A DNA stretch of 17,585 bases from Desulfobacula sp. (GTDB lineage Bacteria; Desulfobacterota; Desulfobacteria; Desulfobacterales; Desulfobacteraceae): assembly GCF_021107415.1 (NCBI RefSeq), contig NZ_JAIOSW010000004.1, positions 1 through 17,585 on the forward strand, read 5' to 3'. The notes under the pieces were generated by a model. That model was not told the DNA's origin and did not search any database. It saw only the letters and a program-made list of their open reading frames with translations. Below are positions 8,335-16,820 of the stretch, in pieces. The position numbers and the translations under genes were made by a program. How positions within the stretch are numbered: the first letter of the stretch is position 1; each line of letters begins with the position of its first letter.

Positions 8335-9456
8335 ATGACGAAAAAACCAACTTATGAAGACTTAGAACAAAGGATTTCAGAATTAGAGAGTGAAGCTAAA
8401 AGATACGCTGTATACAAAAATAATGATAAATATCGTGTTTTATTTGAAAAATCCAAAGATGCTATTTTGATAGTTGAAAATGGAAAATTTATTGACTGCA
8501 ACCGGGCAGCAGTGGACATGTTGGGACATAAAAACAAAACCCAACTCCTTTTAACCCATCCTTCAGCAATATCCCCGGACACTCAGCCGGATGGCAAAGA
8601 CTCCTTCACAAAAGCAGAAGAGATGATGGATCTTGCTCTAAAAAACAACAGTCATAGATTTGAATGGAATCACATAAAGGCAAATGGAGAAGTTTTCCCT
8701 GTAGAGGTTCTTCTAACGACAATTTCTCACCAGAAAGACAAGCGGATATTACATGCTATTTTGCGTGATATCACCCAACGCAAACAGGAAGAAAATGCCC
8801 GGCAAAAAGAGAAAGCAACTCTTTTAACAATTCTTGAAAGCACACCCCATGGGATTGCTATGATTGATAATAACGGTCAATATCTCTACATAAATGCTTA
8901 TTTTACAAAAATTACAGGGTATATGCTTAAAGATATTCCCACTAAAGAAGACTGGTTCAAGAAAGCGTATCCAGATAGGGATCATCGGATGAAGGCATCC
9001 AAGGCATGGGGCAATGACAGTAATCATCCCGGTCATGGAAAGAATCGCGAATTCAGAATAAAATGTAAAAATGGCAAGTTCAAGCACATTGAATTCAGAT
9101 CTACTTTTTTAAAGGGCCTGAAAATTTCAGTATTAACCGATGTCACCACCAGAAAACAATCTGAAGAGACGATCAGAGAAAAAGACAGACTGCAAGGGGT
9201 TCTTGAATTATCCGGTGCGGTTTGTCATGAGATGAACCAGCCTTTGATGAGCATTCAAGGATATTTTGACCTTATCTTAATGGATATTTCAGAGGATAAT
9301 CCGCTTTATTCAAAAATTGATAAAATCCAGATACAAATAGATAGATTGTCAAATATAACCAAAAAACTGATGGAAATTTCAAGATACGAAACTAAAGACT
9401 ATCTCAAAGAAAAGATTGTAGATTTAACAAAAGCATCAACCAATAGAAATTTGTAG
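8335..9456 (+). CDS. PAS-PAS-HisKA sensor protein lacking an ATPase domain
   Basis: A 373-residue cytoplasmic protein. A short coiled-coil leader (KPTYEDLEQRISELE) is followed by PAS 1 (about 30-150), PAS 2 (about 160-278) and a HisKA-like dimerisation helix pair with H-box CHEMNQPL (His298). It then ends: no N-box, DxGxG or GTGLGL motif follows, so it cannot phosphorylate itself. The end is a clean stop after the second helix (...RYETKDYLKEKIVDLTKAST), and I recall similar endings in PAS proteins of sulfate reducers. That suggests a real short family rather than a truncation; the next 41 nt encode nothing kinase-like. It may accept phosphate from a partner kinase or act as a dimeric scaffold. 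Start ATG has a good AGGAGA site. Two CBS genes follow on the same strand, probably in one operon. Confidence 0.85.
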   Translation: MTKKPTYEDLEQRISELESEAKRYAVYKNNDKYRVLFEKSKDAILIVENGKFIDCNRAAVDMLGHKNKTQLLLTHPSAISPDTQPDGKDSFTKAEEMMDLALKNNSHRFEWNHIKANGEVFPVEVLLTTISHQKDKRILHAILRDITQRKQEENARQKEKATLLTILESTPHGIAMIDNNGQYLYINAYFTKITGYMLKDIPTKEDWFKKAYPDRDHRMKASKAWGNDSNHPGHGKNREFRIKCKNGKFKHIEFRSTFLKGLKISVLTDVTTRKQSEETIREKDRLQGVLELSGAVCHEMNQPLMSIQGYFDLILMDISEDNPLYSKIDKIQIQIDRLSNITKKLMEISRYETKDYLKEKIVDLTKASTNRNL

Positions 9457-9497
9457 CTCAAGTAGTTGCTATCTGTTTAGCGAAAAGGAGATATGGG

Positions 9498-9959
9498 ATG
9501 AAGACGACCGCCAAAGATGTTATGATAACTGATTTTAAAACATTGAATCCTGATTCTCCCATATCTGATGCATTAAAGATTTTTAAGGCATCAAAGGTGA
9601 GTGGGAAAACAATTTTTGGTATTATGGTAATTGATAAAGATGGCTCCATTGCCGGAATGATATCCATGTATGATGTACTTCTCTTTCTTTTGCCCAAGCA
9701 TGTTAAAATTTGGGGCAATATCAGTGACATTGAGATAGAGGGGATCATTGATCGTGCCGCCGGCAAACTTAAAAATCTTTTTGTCGGAGACATCATGACA
9801 CCAAAAATTATATCCGTTACCCCTGATACACATTTGATGATGATACTCGACATCATGATTAAAAAGCATGTTAGGAGACTGCCGGTTATTTCCAATGGTA
9901 CAGCCGTCGGCATGGTTTATATTTCAGATCTTTTTAACCATCTTCTTGAAAGGGTATGA
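9498..9959 (+). CDS. Tandem CBS-domain protein (153 residues)
   Basis: A stand-alone CBS pair. CBS 1 (about 5-65) starts AKDVMITDFKTLNPDSPISD and ends GSIAGMISMYDVL. CBS 2 (about 93-150) starts VGDIMTPKIISVTPD and ends GTAVGMVYISDLF. Such pairs usually bind adenine nucleotides or similar ligands and regulate a partner. No catalytic or DNA-binding segment is present. AAGGAGAT lies about 5 nt before the ATG. The stop TGA overlaps the start of the next gene in ATGA, so the two are translationally coupled and probably work together, perhaps as a six-CBS complex. The 41-nt gap from the PAS gene suggests the same transcript. Confidence 0.88.
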   Translation: MKTTAKDVMITDFKTLNPDSPISDALKIFKASKVSGKTIFGIMVIDKDGSIAGMISMYDVLLFLLPKHVKIWGNISDIEIEGIIDRAAGKLKNLFVGDIMTPKIISVTPDTHLMMILDIMIKKHVRRLPVISNGTAVGMVYISDLFNHLLERV

Positions 9960-10846
9960 AAGTGGGAAAAGATACATTAACCGGGTTAAAAGTGCGACAT
10001 GCCATGAGAAGCCAGTTGATTGTACTTGAACCCGATGACAGCATCGATTGCTGCATCCAGTACTTAATTAAATATAAGGTTAATGCGATTATCGTCGGCA
10101 AAGATTCAGAAAAACCATTGGGTGTTGTTTCAAAAACAGATATAATGGGGGCCTGGTATGCAGGCCTCCCTTTATCAACACCTGTTGAAATGATAATGAA
10201 TTCCCCTCCGCTTTTCTGCGGGCCTGATGAACCACTTGATTCGGCACTGGATACCATGAAAGCCAATAAGATTTATCGGCTATATGTATTGGAACAAGAG
10301 TCCGATAAAATGGTCGGTGCTATAGCATACCCTGATATCGTTGGATTGCTTTACCATTATTGCAGCAATTGTGATCAGGGCATTTTTAATAAAAGTAAAG
10401 AGACGGCGCAGGACAGGGTCAAAAGATATAAAGCTAATGAAATCATGACAAAACAGGTTGAATCCTGCCGGGAAGATGCTCTGCTTGAATCTGTGGTGGA
10501 GATCCTTTCTGCCTCAAGATTCGGTGCTATTCTTGTTTCAGATGATCAAAACTATCCAAAAGGGGTTATTTCCAAAACAGATATCATCCTGTGTTACAGA
10601 CATGCTCAGGACCTGTCTGTCACTGCAGGAACAATTATGTCAACTCCCGTGGCCCTGTGCTATGAAAAAGATCCTGTAGAGAGTGCGATCAAATCAATGA
10701 TCTTAAAAGATTTGCACCGCTTGTTTGTCATTCCGGAAAAACATCAGGCAGTTTCAGGTGTCATCTCTCTTACAGATGCCGCTGCCTTAAGGTCAGGCAG
10801 TTGCCATGCATGCATCAGCAGTAGAATAAGAGTCGATAAAAATTAA
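9956..10846 (+). CDS. Four-CBS-domain protein with two CxxC motifs
   Basis: A 296-residue protein made of two CBS pairs. Pair one runs from VRHAMRSQLIVLEPDDSI (residue 13) to about 132; pair two from EIMTKQVESC (162) to about 278. Each pair is followed by a Cys-x-x-Cys: Cys136/Cys139 (YHYCSNCDQG) and Cys283/Cys286 (GSCHACISSRI). The duplicated CxxC could bind zinc, iron or an Fe-S cluster, or form a disulfide switch; this is inference. The gene starts inside the stop of the two-CBS gene (ATGA overlap), so the pair is coupled. No enzymatic domain is visible. It is convergent with the radical SAM gene, and their stop codons overlap by 4 nt. The ligand and target are unknown. Confidence 0.88.
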   Translation: MKVGKDTLTGLKVRHAMRSQLIVLEPDDSIDCCIQYLIKYKVNAIIVGKDSEKPLGVVSKTDIMGAWYAGLPLSTPVEMIMNSPPLFCGPDEPLDSALDTMKANKIYRLYVLEQESDKMVGAIAYPDIVGLLYHYCSNCDQGIFNKSKETAQDRVKRYKANEIMTKQVESCREDALLESVVEILSASRFGAILVSDDQNYPKGVISKTDIILCYRHAQDLSVTAGTIMSTPVALCYEKDPVESAIKSMILKDLHRLFVIPEKHQAVSGVISLTDAAALRSGSCHACISSRIRVDKN

Positions 10847-12515
10847 ATACAGATATTACATTTGTTACAGTCAATCATGGGACAGGAAGCAGATTTTTTT
10901 TCTTGTTTGGCTCTTTTGAATTCTTCTGCAAGGAACTCTTTTTTTACACGGTTATCAAGAAAGTCCCAGGGCAGGGGAGTATCAGCGGTTTTTTCCTGAT
11001 AAATAATTGAATGACAATATGCTTTGTTGTTTCTTATAGCTGAGGCCCACCCAATTTTTTGTGCAGACTCAATGATGTCCGCAGTTTTTTGGTCACCACA
11101 GGAAAGAAGGGCATGAATTTTTGCCTTTCTCAATGATTCAAAGTTCACCTTTACATTGGCAACCTTTTTTAGCCCTTGTTTGATAATATTCACCCTTTTT
11201 TTTAATGCCTTTTCATTTTCCATGGCTGCCCATTGGAATGGGGTGCCGGGTTTAGGAATGAACGGGTTGATACTTTTTTTTTCTTTTTTGAGGCTTTAAG
11301 AAAAATCGCTTTTATCTTTTTTGTTAACTCCACTATGGCATGAACATCCTGATCCTGTTCAAAGGGAAGTCCGATCATAAAATATAGTCTTAAATTCATG
11401 ATGCCGGCATTGACCAGCCTCTGGGTCGCAAAAAGGACGTCCTGTTCTTTGATTTTTTTATTAATAATATTGCGCATCCGTGCAGAACCTGCTTCCGGGG
11501 CAATGGTTGCCGTCTTGACCTTTGAGGCTGAAAGTGCACAAATAAGTTCATCTGTCAGTTTATCTGCTCTGAGTGATGAAAATGATAATTTGAAATTATT
11601 CTTCAGGCCATAGTCACAAATGTTTGTAATCTCAGGATGATCTGCAATGGCTGAACTGACAAGCCCGATTTTATCTGTTTTACCCAAAGCTTTATCCATG
11701 GCCGCATAAATATTTTGGGCAGGATAAATTCTGGGGGGCCTGTAAATAAAACCGGCGCTGCAGAACCTGCAGCCATGGGGGCAGCCTTTGAGGGTCTCGA
11801 TAAGGAAGGTATCTTTAAAAGCTGTGCCGGTGGTAAGAATGGTGGTGGCAGTTGTAACCGTGTCTAGATTTTCAAGGTATTGCACCTTGATTTGAAATGG
11901 ATTTTGATCAGTATGAAGACAGGGGACATATGCACCGGGAATTATTTTTTCCAGGGTTTGTAAAAAAGAGTTCTTGTCTTTTTTTTTTGAAATTGCATTA
12001 AAAAAATTTTCCAGCAGACACTCTGCTTCTCCCAAAAGGAAACTATCTATAAAGGGAGCAATGGGTTCAGGGTTTAAAAAACAGGCGACTCCCCCTGCAA
12101 CCACCAGGGGGTGGATGTGGTTTCGATCAGATGATCGCAAGGGGATGCCTGCTTTTCCAAGGAGTTGAACAATATTTGTAAAGTCATTTTCAAATGATAT
12201 TGAAAGCAGAATGATATCAAATTGATCAAGACTTAATCCGCTTTCAAGGCTTTTGACCTGAAGGTCAGACCTAACCCGCTGTGCTTTTTGTTTTGGCTCT
12301 GGCCAAAAGATCCTTTCACAGGCTATATTGTCTATTTGATTTGCAATTCTGTAAACGGTTTGAAATCCTAAGTTTGACATGCCTGCTTTATAAGTGTTGA
12401 GATAAACAAGAGCTGTCCTTATCAGCCCTTTGCCTTTTTTAATAATGGCCCCTTGTTCAACAATCTCATTTTTTTTTGAGCCATAATTTCTTGCAGGTTT
12501 GAGCCTTTTTTTCAT
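10843..12515 (-). CDS. B12-binding-type radical SAM protein (TIGR03960-like with DUF2344-like tail), frame broken near 11280
   Basis: Family of unknown function, often linked to growth genes. The N-terminal half (residues 31-170) resembles the B12-binding region. The radical SAM core has CPHGCRFC with Cys245/249/252 for the [4Fe-4S] cluster and a GGV...GEAE segment before it. The zero frame leaves the family sequence after residue 414 and stops at 11202 (437 residues). The family continuation (INPFIPKPGTPFQW, then KKRVNIIKQGLKKVANV, ending in a Cys-rich CPMIDCNKCNIC) lies in the -1 frame to a stop at 10843; its longest ATG-started stretch is 10843-11223. A single -1 shift in the A-run at 11274-11289 joins them into about 557 residues. 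The start ATG is 3 nt after the ftsZ stop, with only a weak AGAAAAG site, implying coupling to ftsZ. Confidence 0.82.
11274..11291 (-). other. Frame-break site in the radical SAM gene: A6-G-A9 tract
   Basis: The mRNA strand reads tcA AAA AAG AAA AAA AAA GT. The zero-frame phase gives A AAA AAG, the heptamer of the E. coli dnaX frameshift, followed by A9. A -1 slip restores the family reading (SINPFIPKPGTPFQW). One A missing from the A9 run would do the same. I did not identify a clear stimulatory hairpin. Confidence 0.7.
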
Positions 12516-12518
12516 GTA

Positions 12519-13772
12519 TCAGTCAGCTTTTCTTCTAAGAAATGTCGGTACCTCCAAATCATCGTTATCAAACGCAACAGTACTGTAATTATTTAGAATG
12601 TCATCATCTCCAACCACTTTTTTATGTTGAATGGTGACAGGGTTGTCAAATTCATTCCAGTTTGCAAGTTCTTCTTGCGTCGGGGTTCTTAAGTGTCCCC
12701 TGGCAATGGGCTCGTTGTGGTGTGCAATAGGCTGGGGGGCAACCGCCGGCGGTTGGCATGCAGTCGGCTGAACCTGAGAATCAAAATGGTGGATGTTATT
12801 GGATACCTGGGGTTCTTCAATTCCAATACCCGTTGCAATTACCGTAAGTCTTATTTCATCTCCCAGTTCCTCATCAAATGTCTGGCCCCAGATGATCTCT
12901 GCATCATCTCCCACTTCCTTGTAAATTCGGTCGGATGCTTCCGTCATCTCATCAAGGGTGAGATCAGAACTGGATGTAATGTTCATCAAAACCCCTTTTG
13001 CACCGGAAATAGAGATGTCTTCAAGAAGCGGATGTGAAATCGCTTTTTCAGCAGCTTCTATGGCACGGTTTTCCCCGGATGAAATACCGATACCCATCAA
13101 TGCCTTGCCGGATTTCTGCATGGTGGTTCTGACATCTGCAAAGTCCAGGTTGACAAGCCCGGGCATCATGATCAAATCAGTAATACCCTTAACAGAATGG
13201 TGAAGAATCTCATCTGCTTTAATAAACATATCTACCATTTTGGCGCCTTTGGGTGCAATTCCCCTGAGTCTGTCATTGGGTATAGTAATAATGGTATCGG
13301 TTATTCCATGGAGGTTTTCAAGACCTTCAAGGGCTTGTTTGTCTCTTTTCATGCCTTCAAAAGAAAAGGGTTTGGACGCAACTGCCACGGTCAGTATCCC
13401 AAGCTCTTTACAGATTTCAGCAATAACCGGAGTCGCTCCCGTACCTGTGCCCCCGCCAAACCCTGCCGTAATAAAGACCATATGGCTGTCCTCTAAAGCT
13501 TCTTGCAGCTCATCCCTGCTTTCTAAGGCTGCTTCACGGCCAATGTTGGGATCTGCTCCTGCGCCGAGTCCCTCTGTCAGTTCCTTTCCAATTTGGATTT
13601 TTACTTCAGCTCTTGAATGTTCAAGAGCCTGGGAATCAGTGTTGGCAACAATAAACTTAACACCCTGGAGCTTTGCATCAATCATGTTGTTTACTGCATT
13701 GCCACCCGCACCGCCAACACCAATAACCTTAATTTTTGCTGAATTCTTGTTCTCCACATAAGAAAAAGTCAT
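12519..13772 (-). CDS. ftsZ: Cell division protein FtsZ
   Basis: Tubulin-like GTPase that forms the division ring. The 417-residue protein has GGAGGNAV (20-27), the tubulin signature GGGTGTGA (106-113) and the T7 loop NLDFADV (208-214), which supplies the catalytic acid to the neighbouring subunit. A variable Pro/Gln-rich linker (about 325-380) leads to the C-terminal peptide DLEVPTFLRR, the contact for FtsA and other anchors. Start: a GTG at 13778 is in frame but lies directly against the AGGGAG sequence. The ATG at 13772 has GGAGGT at a 4-nt spacing and is preferred. It lies 17 nt after ftsA and 3 nt before the radical SAM gene in one operon. Confidence 0.98.
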   Translation of the reverse strand: MTFSYVENKNSAKIKVIGVGGAGGNAVNNMIDAKLQGVKFIVANTDSQALEHSRAEVKIQIGKELTEGLGAGADPNIGREAALESRDELQEALEDSHMVFITAGFGGGTGTGATPVIAEICKELGILTVAVASKPFSFEGMKRDKQALEGLENLHGITDTIITIPNDRLRGIAPKGAKMVDMFIKADEILHHSVKGITDLIMMPGLVNLDFADVRTTMQKSGKALMGIGISSGENRAIEAAEKAISHPLLEDISISGAKGVLMNITSSSDLTLDEMTEASDRIYKEVGDDAEIIWGQTFDEELGDEIRLTVIATGIGIEEPQVSNNIHHFDSQVQPTACQPPAVAPQPIAHHNEPIARGHLRTPTQEELANWNEFDNPVTIQHKKVVGDDDILNNYSTVAFDNDDLEVPTFLRRKAD

Positions 13773-13789
13773 TTCCACCTCCCTAAAAA

Positions 13790-15016
13790 TTAAATAATAT
13801 TTTTAAACCACTGTTTCATTCTGTTTAATATGCTGGTAAAACCTTGAGCCTCTGAAATTTTAAAATCCATCTTGCAGCTTGCACTGGAACCAAAGATGAT
13901 AAGACCGACACCAGTTGCATAGGCCGGATTTTTAACAATATCTTTCAACCCTCCAATTTTATTAGGTTCACCGATTCTCACCGGAACATTGAAAACAGAT
14001 TCTGCAATTTCAACAATCCCGTCAAGAACCACGCTTCCACCTGTGAGGACAAATCCTGCAGGAAATGAATTTTCAAGACCATTGGAGAATAATTCTTTTT
14101 TCAAAAGAGAAAAAATTTCTTCTACTCTGGGCTCCAGTATTTCGGCCAGAATCCCCTTGGAAAGTTTTTTTGGCGCTCTTCCTCCCACAGCTGGAACTTC
14201 AATAGTTGCGCCATTTCTTACATTTTCAGGCACACAGGTCCCGTGTTCGATTTTTATTTTTTCAGCTTCAGGAAGAGGGGTTCGAAGGCCAATGGAAATA
14301 TCATTGGTCAAATTATGTCCCCCCAGGGTAAGTTCATAGATAAATTTTACGTTATTATCTTTAAAAAGGGCCAAATCAGTTGTACCGCCACCCATATCGG
14401 CAATGACACATCCCAGTTCTTTTTCTTCATCTGTGAGAACGGCTTCGCCTGAAGCCAGAGATTCAAGGACGATGTCACAAACTTCAAAACCTGCCTTGTT
14501 ACAGCATTTCACAATATTTCTAGCAGAAGATACAGCGCCGGTAACAATGTGAATTTTAGCTTCAAGCCGGATGGCTGTCATGCCCACAGGATTTTGAATG
14601 GATTCCATATCATCAACAATAAATTCCTGGGGGATTACATGAAGAATCTCTCTATCCGTTGGGATTGCCACAGCTTTTGCTGCATCGATGACGCGTTCGA
14701 CATCCTGATCAGTGATTTCACGGCCTTTGATAGCGATAATACCATGGGAGTTAAATCCTTTGATGTGATTCCCTGCGATTCCCACATAAACAGATGAGAT
14801 GTCGCATCCGGCCATGAGTTCTGCCTCTTCAATCGCTTTTTTGATTGAATCTACAGTTGATTCGATATTAACAACTGTTCCTTTACGAAGTCCGCTGGAT
14901 GGATGGGAACCGACACCAATGACGTTGATCTCGTTCTCAAGCATCTCCCCGACAATTGCAGTAATTTTTGTTGTACCGATATCCAGGCCGACAATTATTT
15001 TTTCATTTCCCTGCAA
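13790..15016 (-). CDS. ftsA: Cell division protein FtsA
   Basis: Actin-like ATPase that anchors FtsZ filaments to the membrane. It has 408 residues. The phosphate-1 motif GLDIGTTKITAIVG starts at residue 10. The 1C subdomain follows, then phosphate-2 IADMGGGTTDLALF and the adenosine motif VLTGGSVVLDGIVE. The C-terminal SILNRMKQWFKNII is the amphipathic membrane-targeting helix. The start codon is TTG: the frame is closed upstream by TAG, no ATG or GTG precedes the nucleotide-binding motif, and the next Met (residue 24) would remove it. A GGGGG-rich site sits about 6 nt upstream. The gene begins 1 nt after the restored ftsQ stop, so it is coupled to ftsQ, and a weak TTG may hold FtsA below FtsZ levels. 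Confidence 0.96.
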   Translation of the reverse strand: MQGNEKIIVGLDIGTTKITAIVGEMLENEINVIGVGSHPSSGLRKGTVVNIESTVDSIKKAIEEAELMAGCDISSVYVGIAGNHIKGFNSHGIIAIKGREITDQDVERVIDAAKAVAIPTDREILHVIPQEFIVDDMESIQNPVGMTAIRLEAKIHIVTGAVSSARNIVKCCNKAGFEVCDIVLESLASGEAVLTDEEKELGCVIADMGGGTTDLALFKDNNVKFIYELTLGGHNLTNDISIGLRTPLPEAEKIKIEHGTCVPENVRNGATIEVPAVGGRAPKKLSKGILAEILEPRVEEIFSLLKKELFSNGLENSFPAGFVLTGGSVVLDGIVEIAESVFNVPVRIGEPNKIGGLKDIVKNPAYATGVGLIIFGSSASCKMDFKISEAQGFTSILNRMKQWFKNII

Positions 15017-15017
15017 A

Positions 15018-15898
15018 TCAAACCCCCTTTTCTAAATTGTTGTGCAGAGCATCAGCAAGTTTTGTTTTGATAAATACTTTTTCAATATTAAAAAGATCCA
15101 TGGCGCAGATTGTTCTCTCGGGAAAGTTTTTATCAATATACTCGCTTATTTTTTTGCTTTTTTTAGTTTTGCTTTAAAATTATTAAATCCCAATTTGATT
15201 TGAATTATTCCTTGCTCGCCAGATGGCAGCTGGTTATAGATATCGTTGGTTTCAACAGCAATACCTGTGTTTTGATCCCCTTTGATTTGCTTTATATTGC
15301 TTAAGCCATCAATTTTTAAAAAATCCATGATAGAGTTAAACAAAGTACCGTTGAACATATACCGGTTGTTAGAGCTGGTAAGATCAAGCCCGGTGATAAC
15401 CGGCAAATTTTCTAAATGATCTTTAAGAGGATTGTATTCTTTGAAGGGTCTGCCTTGGGTATTAATTAGAATATCTGCCAGGTTTTCGATTTTAACAATG
15501 GCTAAGGGCTTCTGCTCAATAATGGATATGGAAAGTACAGATGACAGATTCCTTTTTACACAAGCCGACTGAATCCATGGATGAGAAGCAATGAGTTTTT
15601 CAATGGTAAATAAATTAAGCCCAAAAATATTCCTGTCACAGGTTAAGTTTGCAAGTTGAAGAATATCTTTTTTAATGACCCGGGTTGTGCCTGAAATTTT
15701 TATTTTTTTAATATTAAAAAAGTCTGATTGGGTAATAAAATCATAAACAAATATGGAGGCAAGGCTTAAGATACTGATAAATGCTACTACCATGATGCAT
15801 TTGAGGCAGGAATCAATACCGACTCCTGAATTAGAGTTCAGAACCTCACACTCATTGGCCTCAGATTTATACCTGTTTGGTTTGATTTTTTTACTCAC
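15018..15898 (-). CDS. ftsQ: Cell division protein FtsQ, frame broken near its C-terminus
   Basis: Bitopic divisome protein that links early and late division proteins through FtsB/FtsL. A basic cytoplasmic N-terminus precedes one membrane helix (about 33-54), then a POTRA domain (about 60-130, HPWIQSACVKRNL) and the FtsQ beta domain. The zero frame stops at 15146 after ...LGFNNFKAKLKKAKK (250 residues). The -1 frame continues the expected tail (ISEYIDKNFPERTICAMDLF...) to a TGA at 15018, directly before ftsA. A -1 shift in either A7 run at 15149-15164 gives about 293 residues. GTG is the start codon and overlaps the murB end by 8 nt, indicating coupling. The given sequence may contain a homopolymer error; otherwise two products or a shortened FtsQ would be made. 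Confidence 0.85.
15149..15164 (-). other. Frame-break site in ftsQ: A7-GC-A7 tract with immediate stop
   Basis: The mRNA reads ctA AAA AAA gcA AAA AAA TAA. Each run is an A AAA AAA slippery heptamer in zero-frame phase, and the second abuts the stop codon. Slipping -1 enters the frame coding the FtsQ tail. A missing A in either run would explain it equally. Confidence 0.65.
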
Positions 15899-16811
15899 CT
15901 TCCACCCTCACTTCTGTTTTAAGTTTAATATGGAATTTATTTAATATGATTTTTTGAATTTGGCGTTTTAATAAAAGAATATCTTCACATCTAGCATTGT
16001 TGATGTTCACAATAAAGTTTGCGTGACTTTGGGATACCATGGCATCCTTGATCCTCATCCCTTTGAGTCCTGCTTTTTCAATTAGCTCCCCGGCAGATTT
16101 TTCTAAGGTTGGATTCTTAAAAAAACATCCGGCACTTGCAAAGGAAACAGGCTGTGTTGCATTTTTTCGGATAAGGTTTTGTCTAAAGGTTTCTTCTATT
16201 TTTTTTTTGTTTTCTTCCTTTAAAGTTAACCTTGCTGCCACAATAATACCGGTCAAATTGAGTTGCCGGTAGGAGAAATTAAGGTTTTTTTTCTCAATAG
16301 TTTCAAATATTAATGTCTTTTTGTTCAACACATCAATGGATTCAGCAATACCCGACATATCCCCTGATTTTGTCCCGGCATTCATCATAATCGCACCCCC
16401 GATGGTCCCGGGAATTCCTGCAGCAAATTCAAGCCCTGAAAGGCAGTGGTTGATGGCAAATTGGCAGACCTTTGACAACCGTTCCCCTGCTGCAACGCAA
16501 ATGGTTTTTTTATCGGAATCTGTTTGAGTGATACGGATTTCAGATTTTAATTGTCTGGTTATCACCACAAGGCCCCGTATCCCTTTATCGGTGACTAAAA
16601 GATTTGTGCCGCCCCCAAAAAGGGTAACCGGTATATCAAGATCACTGGCTTTTTTTAACAGACTTTTTAATTCTTGTTTGTCTTTTGGCAGTGCAAGCAT
16701 ATCAGCAGGCCCTCCGACTTTAAAGGAGGTGTGGTTTTTCAACGGCTCATCAAACAAAAGATTAAACTCGTAAGCCAGTGTTGAATATGCTGTGTTGTCC
16801 CTTTTTAACAT
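15891..16811 (-). CDS. murB: UDP-N-acetylenolpyruvoylglucosamine reductase MurB
   Basis: NADPH- and FAD-dependent reduction of UDP-GlcNAc-enolpyruvate to UDP-MurNAc, the second committed step of peptidoglycan precursor synthesis, in the cytoplasm. The 306-residue protein shows HTSFKVGGPADML (27-39), the FAD loop LFGGGTNLLV (64-73), LEFAAGIPGTIGGAIMMNAG (127-146), the substrate-binding SYR (180-182) and the active-site SAGCFFKNP (226-234). Cys229 stands where many family members have the general-acid Ser; Cys at this position is known in other MurBs. EVRVEGE at the end carries the second catalytic acid. It starts 9 nt after the murC stop, with a modest AAAGG site, and its last 8 nt overlap the GTG of ftsQ. 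Confidence 0.96.
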   Translation of the reverse strand: MLKRDNTAYSTLAYEFNLLFDEPLKNHTSFKVGGPADMLALPKDKQELKSLLKKASDLDIPVTLFGGGTNLLVTDKGIRGLVVITRQLKSEIRITQTDSDKKTICVAAGERLSKVCQFAINHCLSGLEFAAGIPGTIGGAIMMNAGTKSGDMSGIAESIDVLNKKTLIFETIEKKNLNFSYRQLNLTGIIVAARLTLKEENKKKIEETFRQNLIRKNATQPVSFASAGCFFKNPTLEKSAGELIEKAGLKGMRIKDAMVSQSHANFIVNINNARCEDILLLKRQIQKIILNKFHIKLKTEVRVEGE

Positions 16812-16820
16812 GCATTGCCT

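Noticed and set aside
9457..9497. A lost HATPase domain of the PAS gene in the following gap
   Set aside because: Only 41 nt separate it from the CBS gene, and no frame contains N-box or G-box motifs.
13240..13761. A 173-residue plus-strand ORF inside ftsZ
   Set aside because: It is antisense to the conserved GTPase core; its Pro/Ser/Ala-rich composition is typical of a shadow frame.
13773..13778. The GTG at 13778 as the ftsZ start
   Set aside because: It directly abuts the AGGGAG sequence; the ATG two codons later has the right spacing to GGAGGT.
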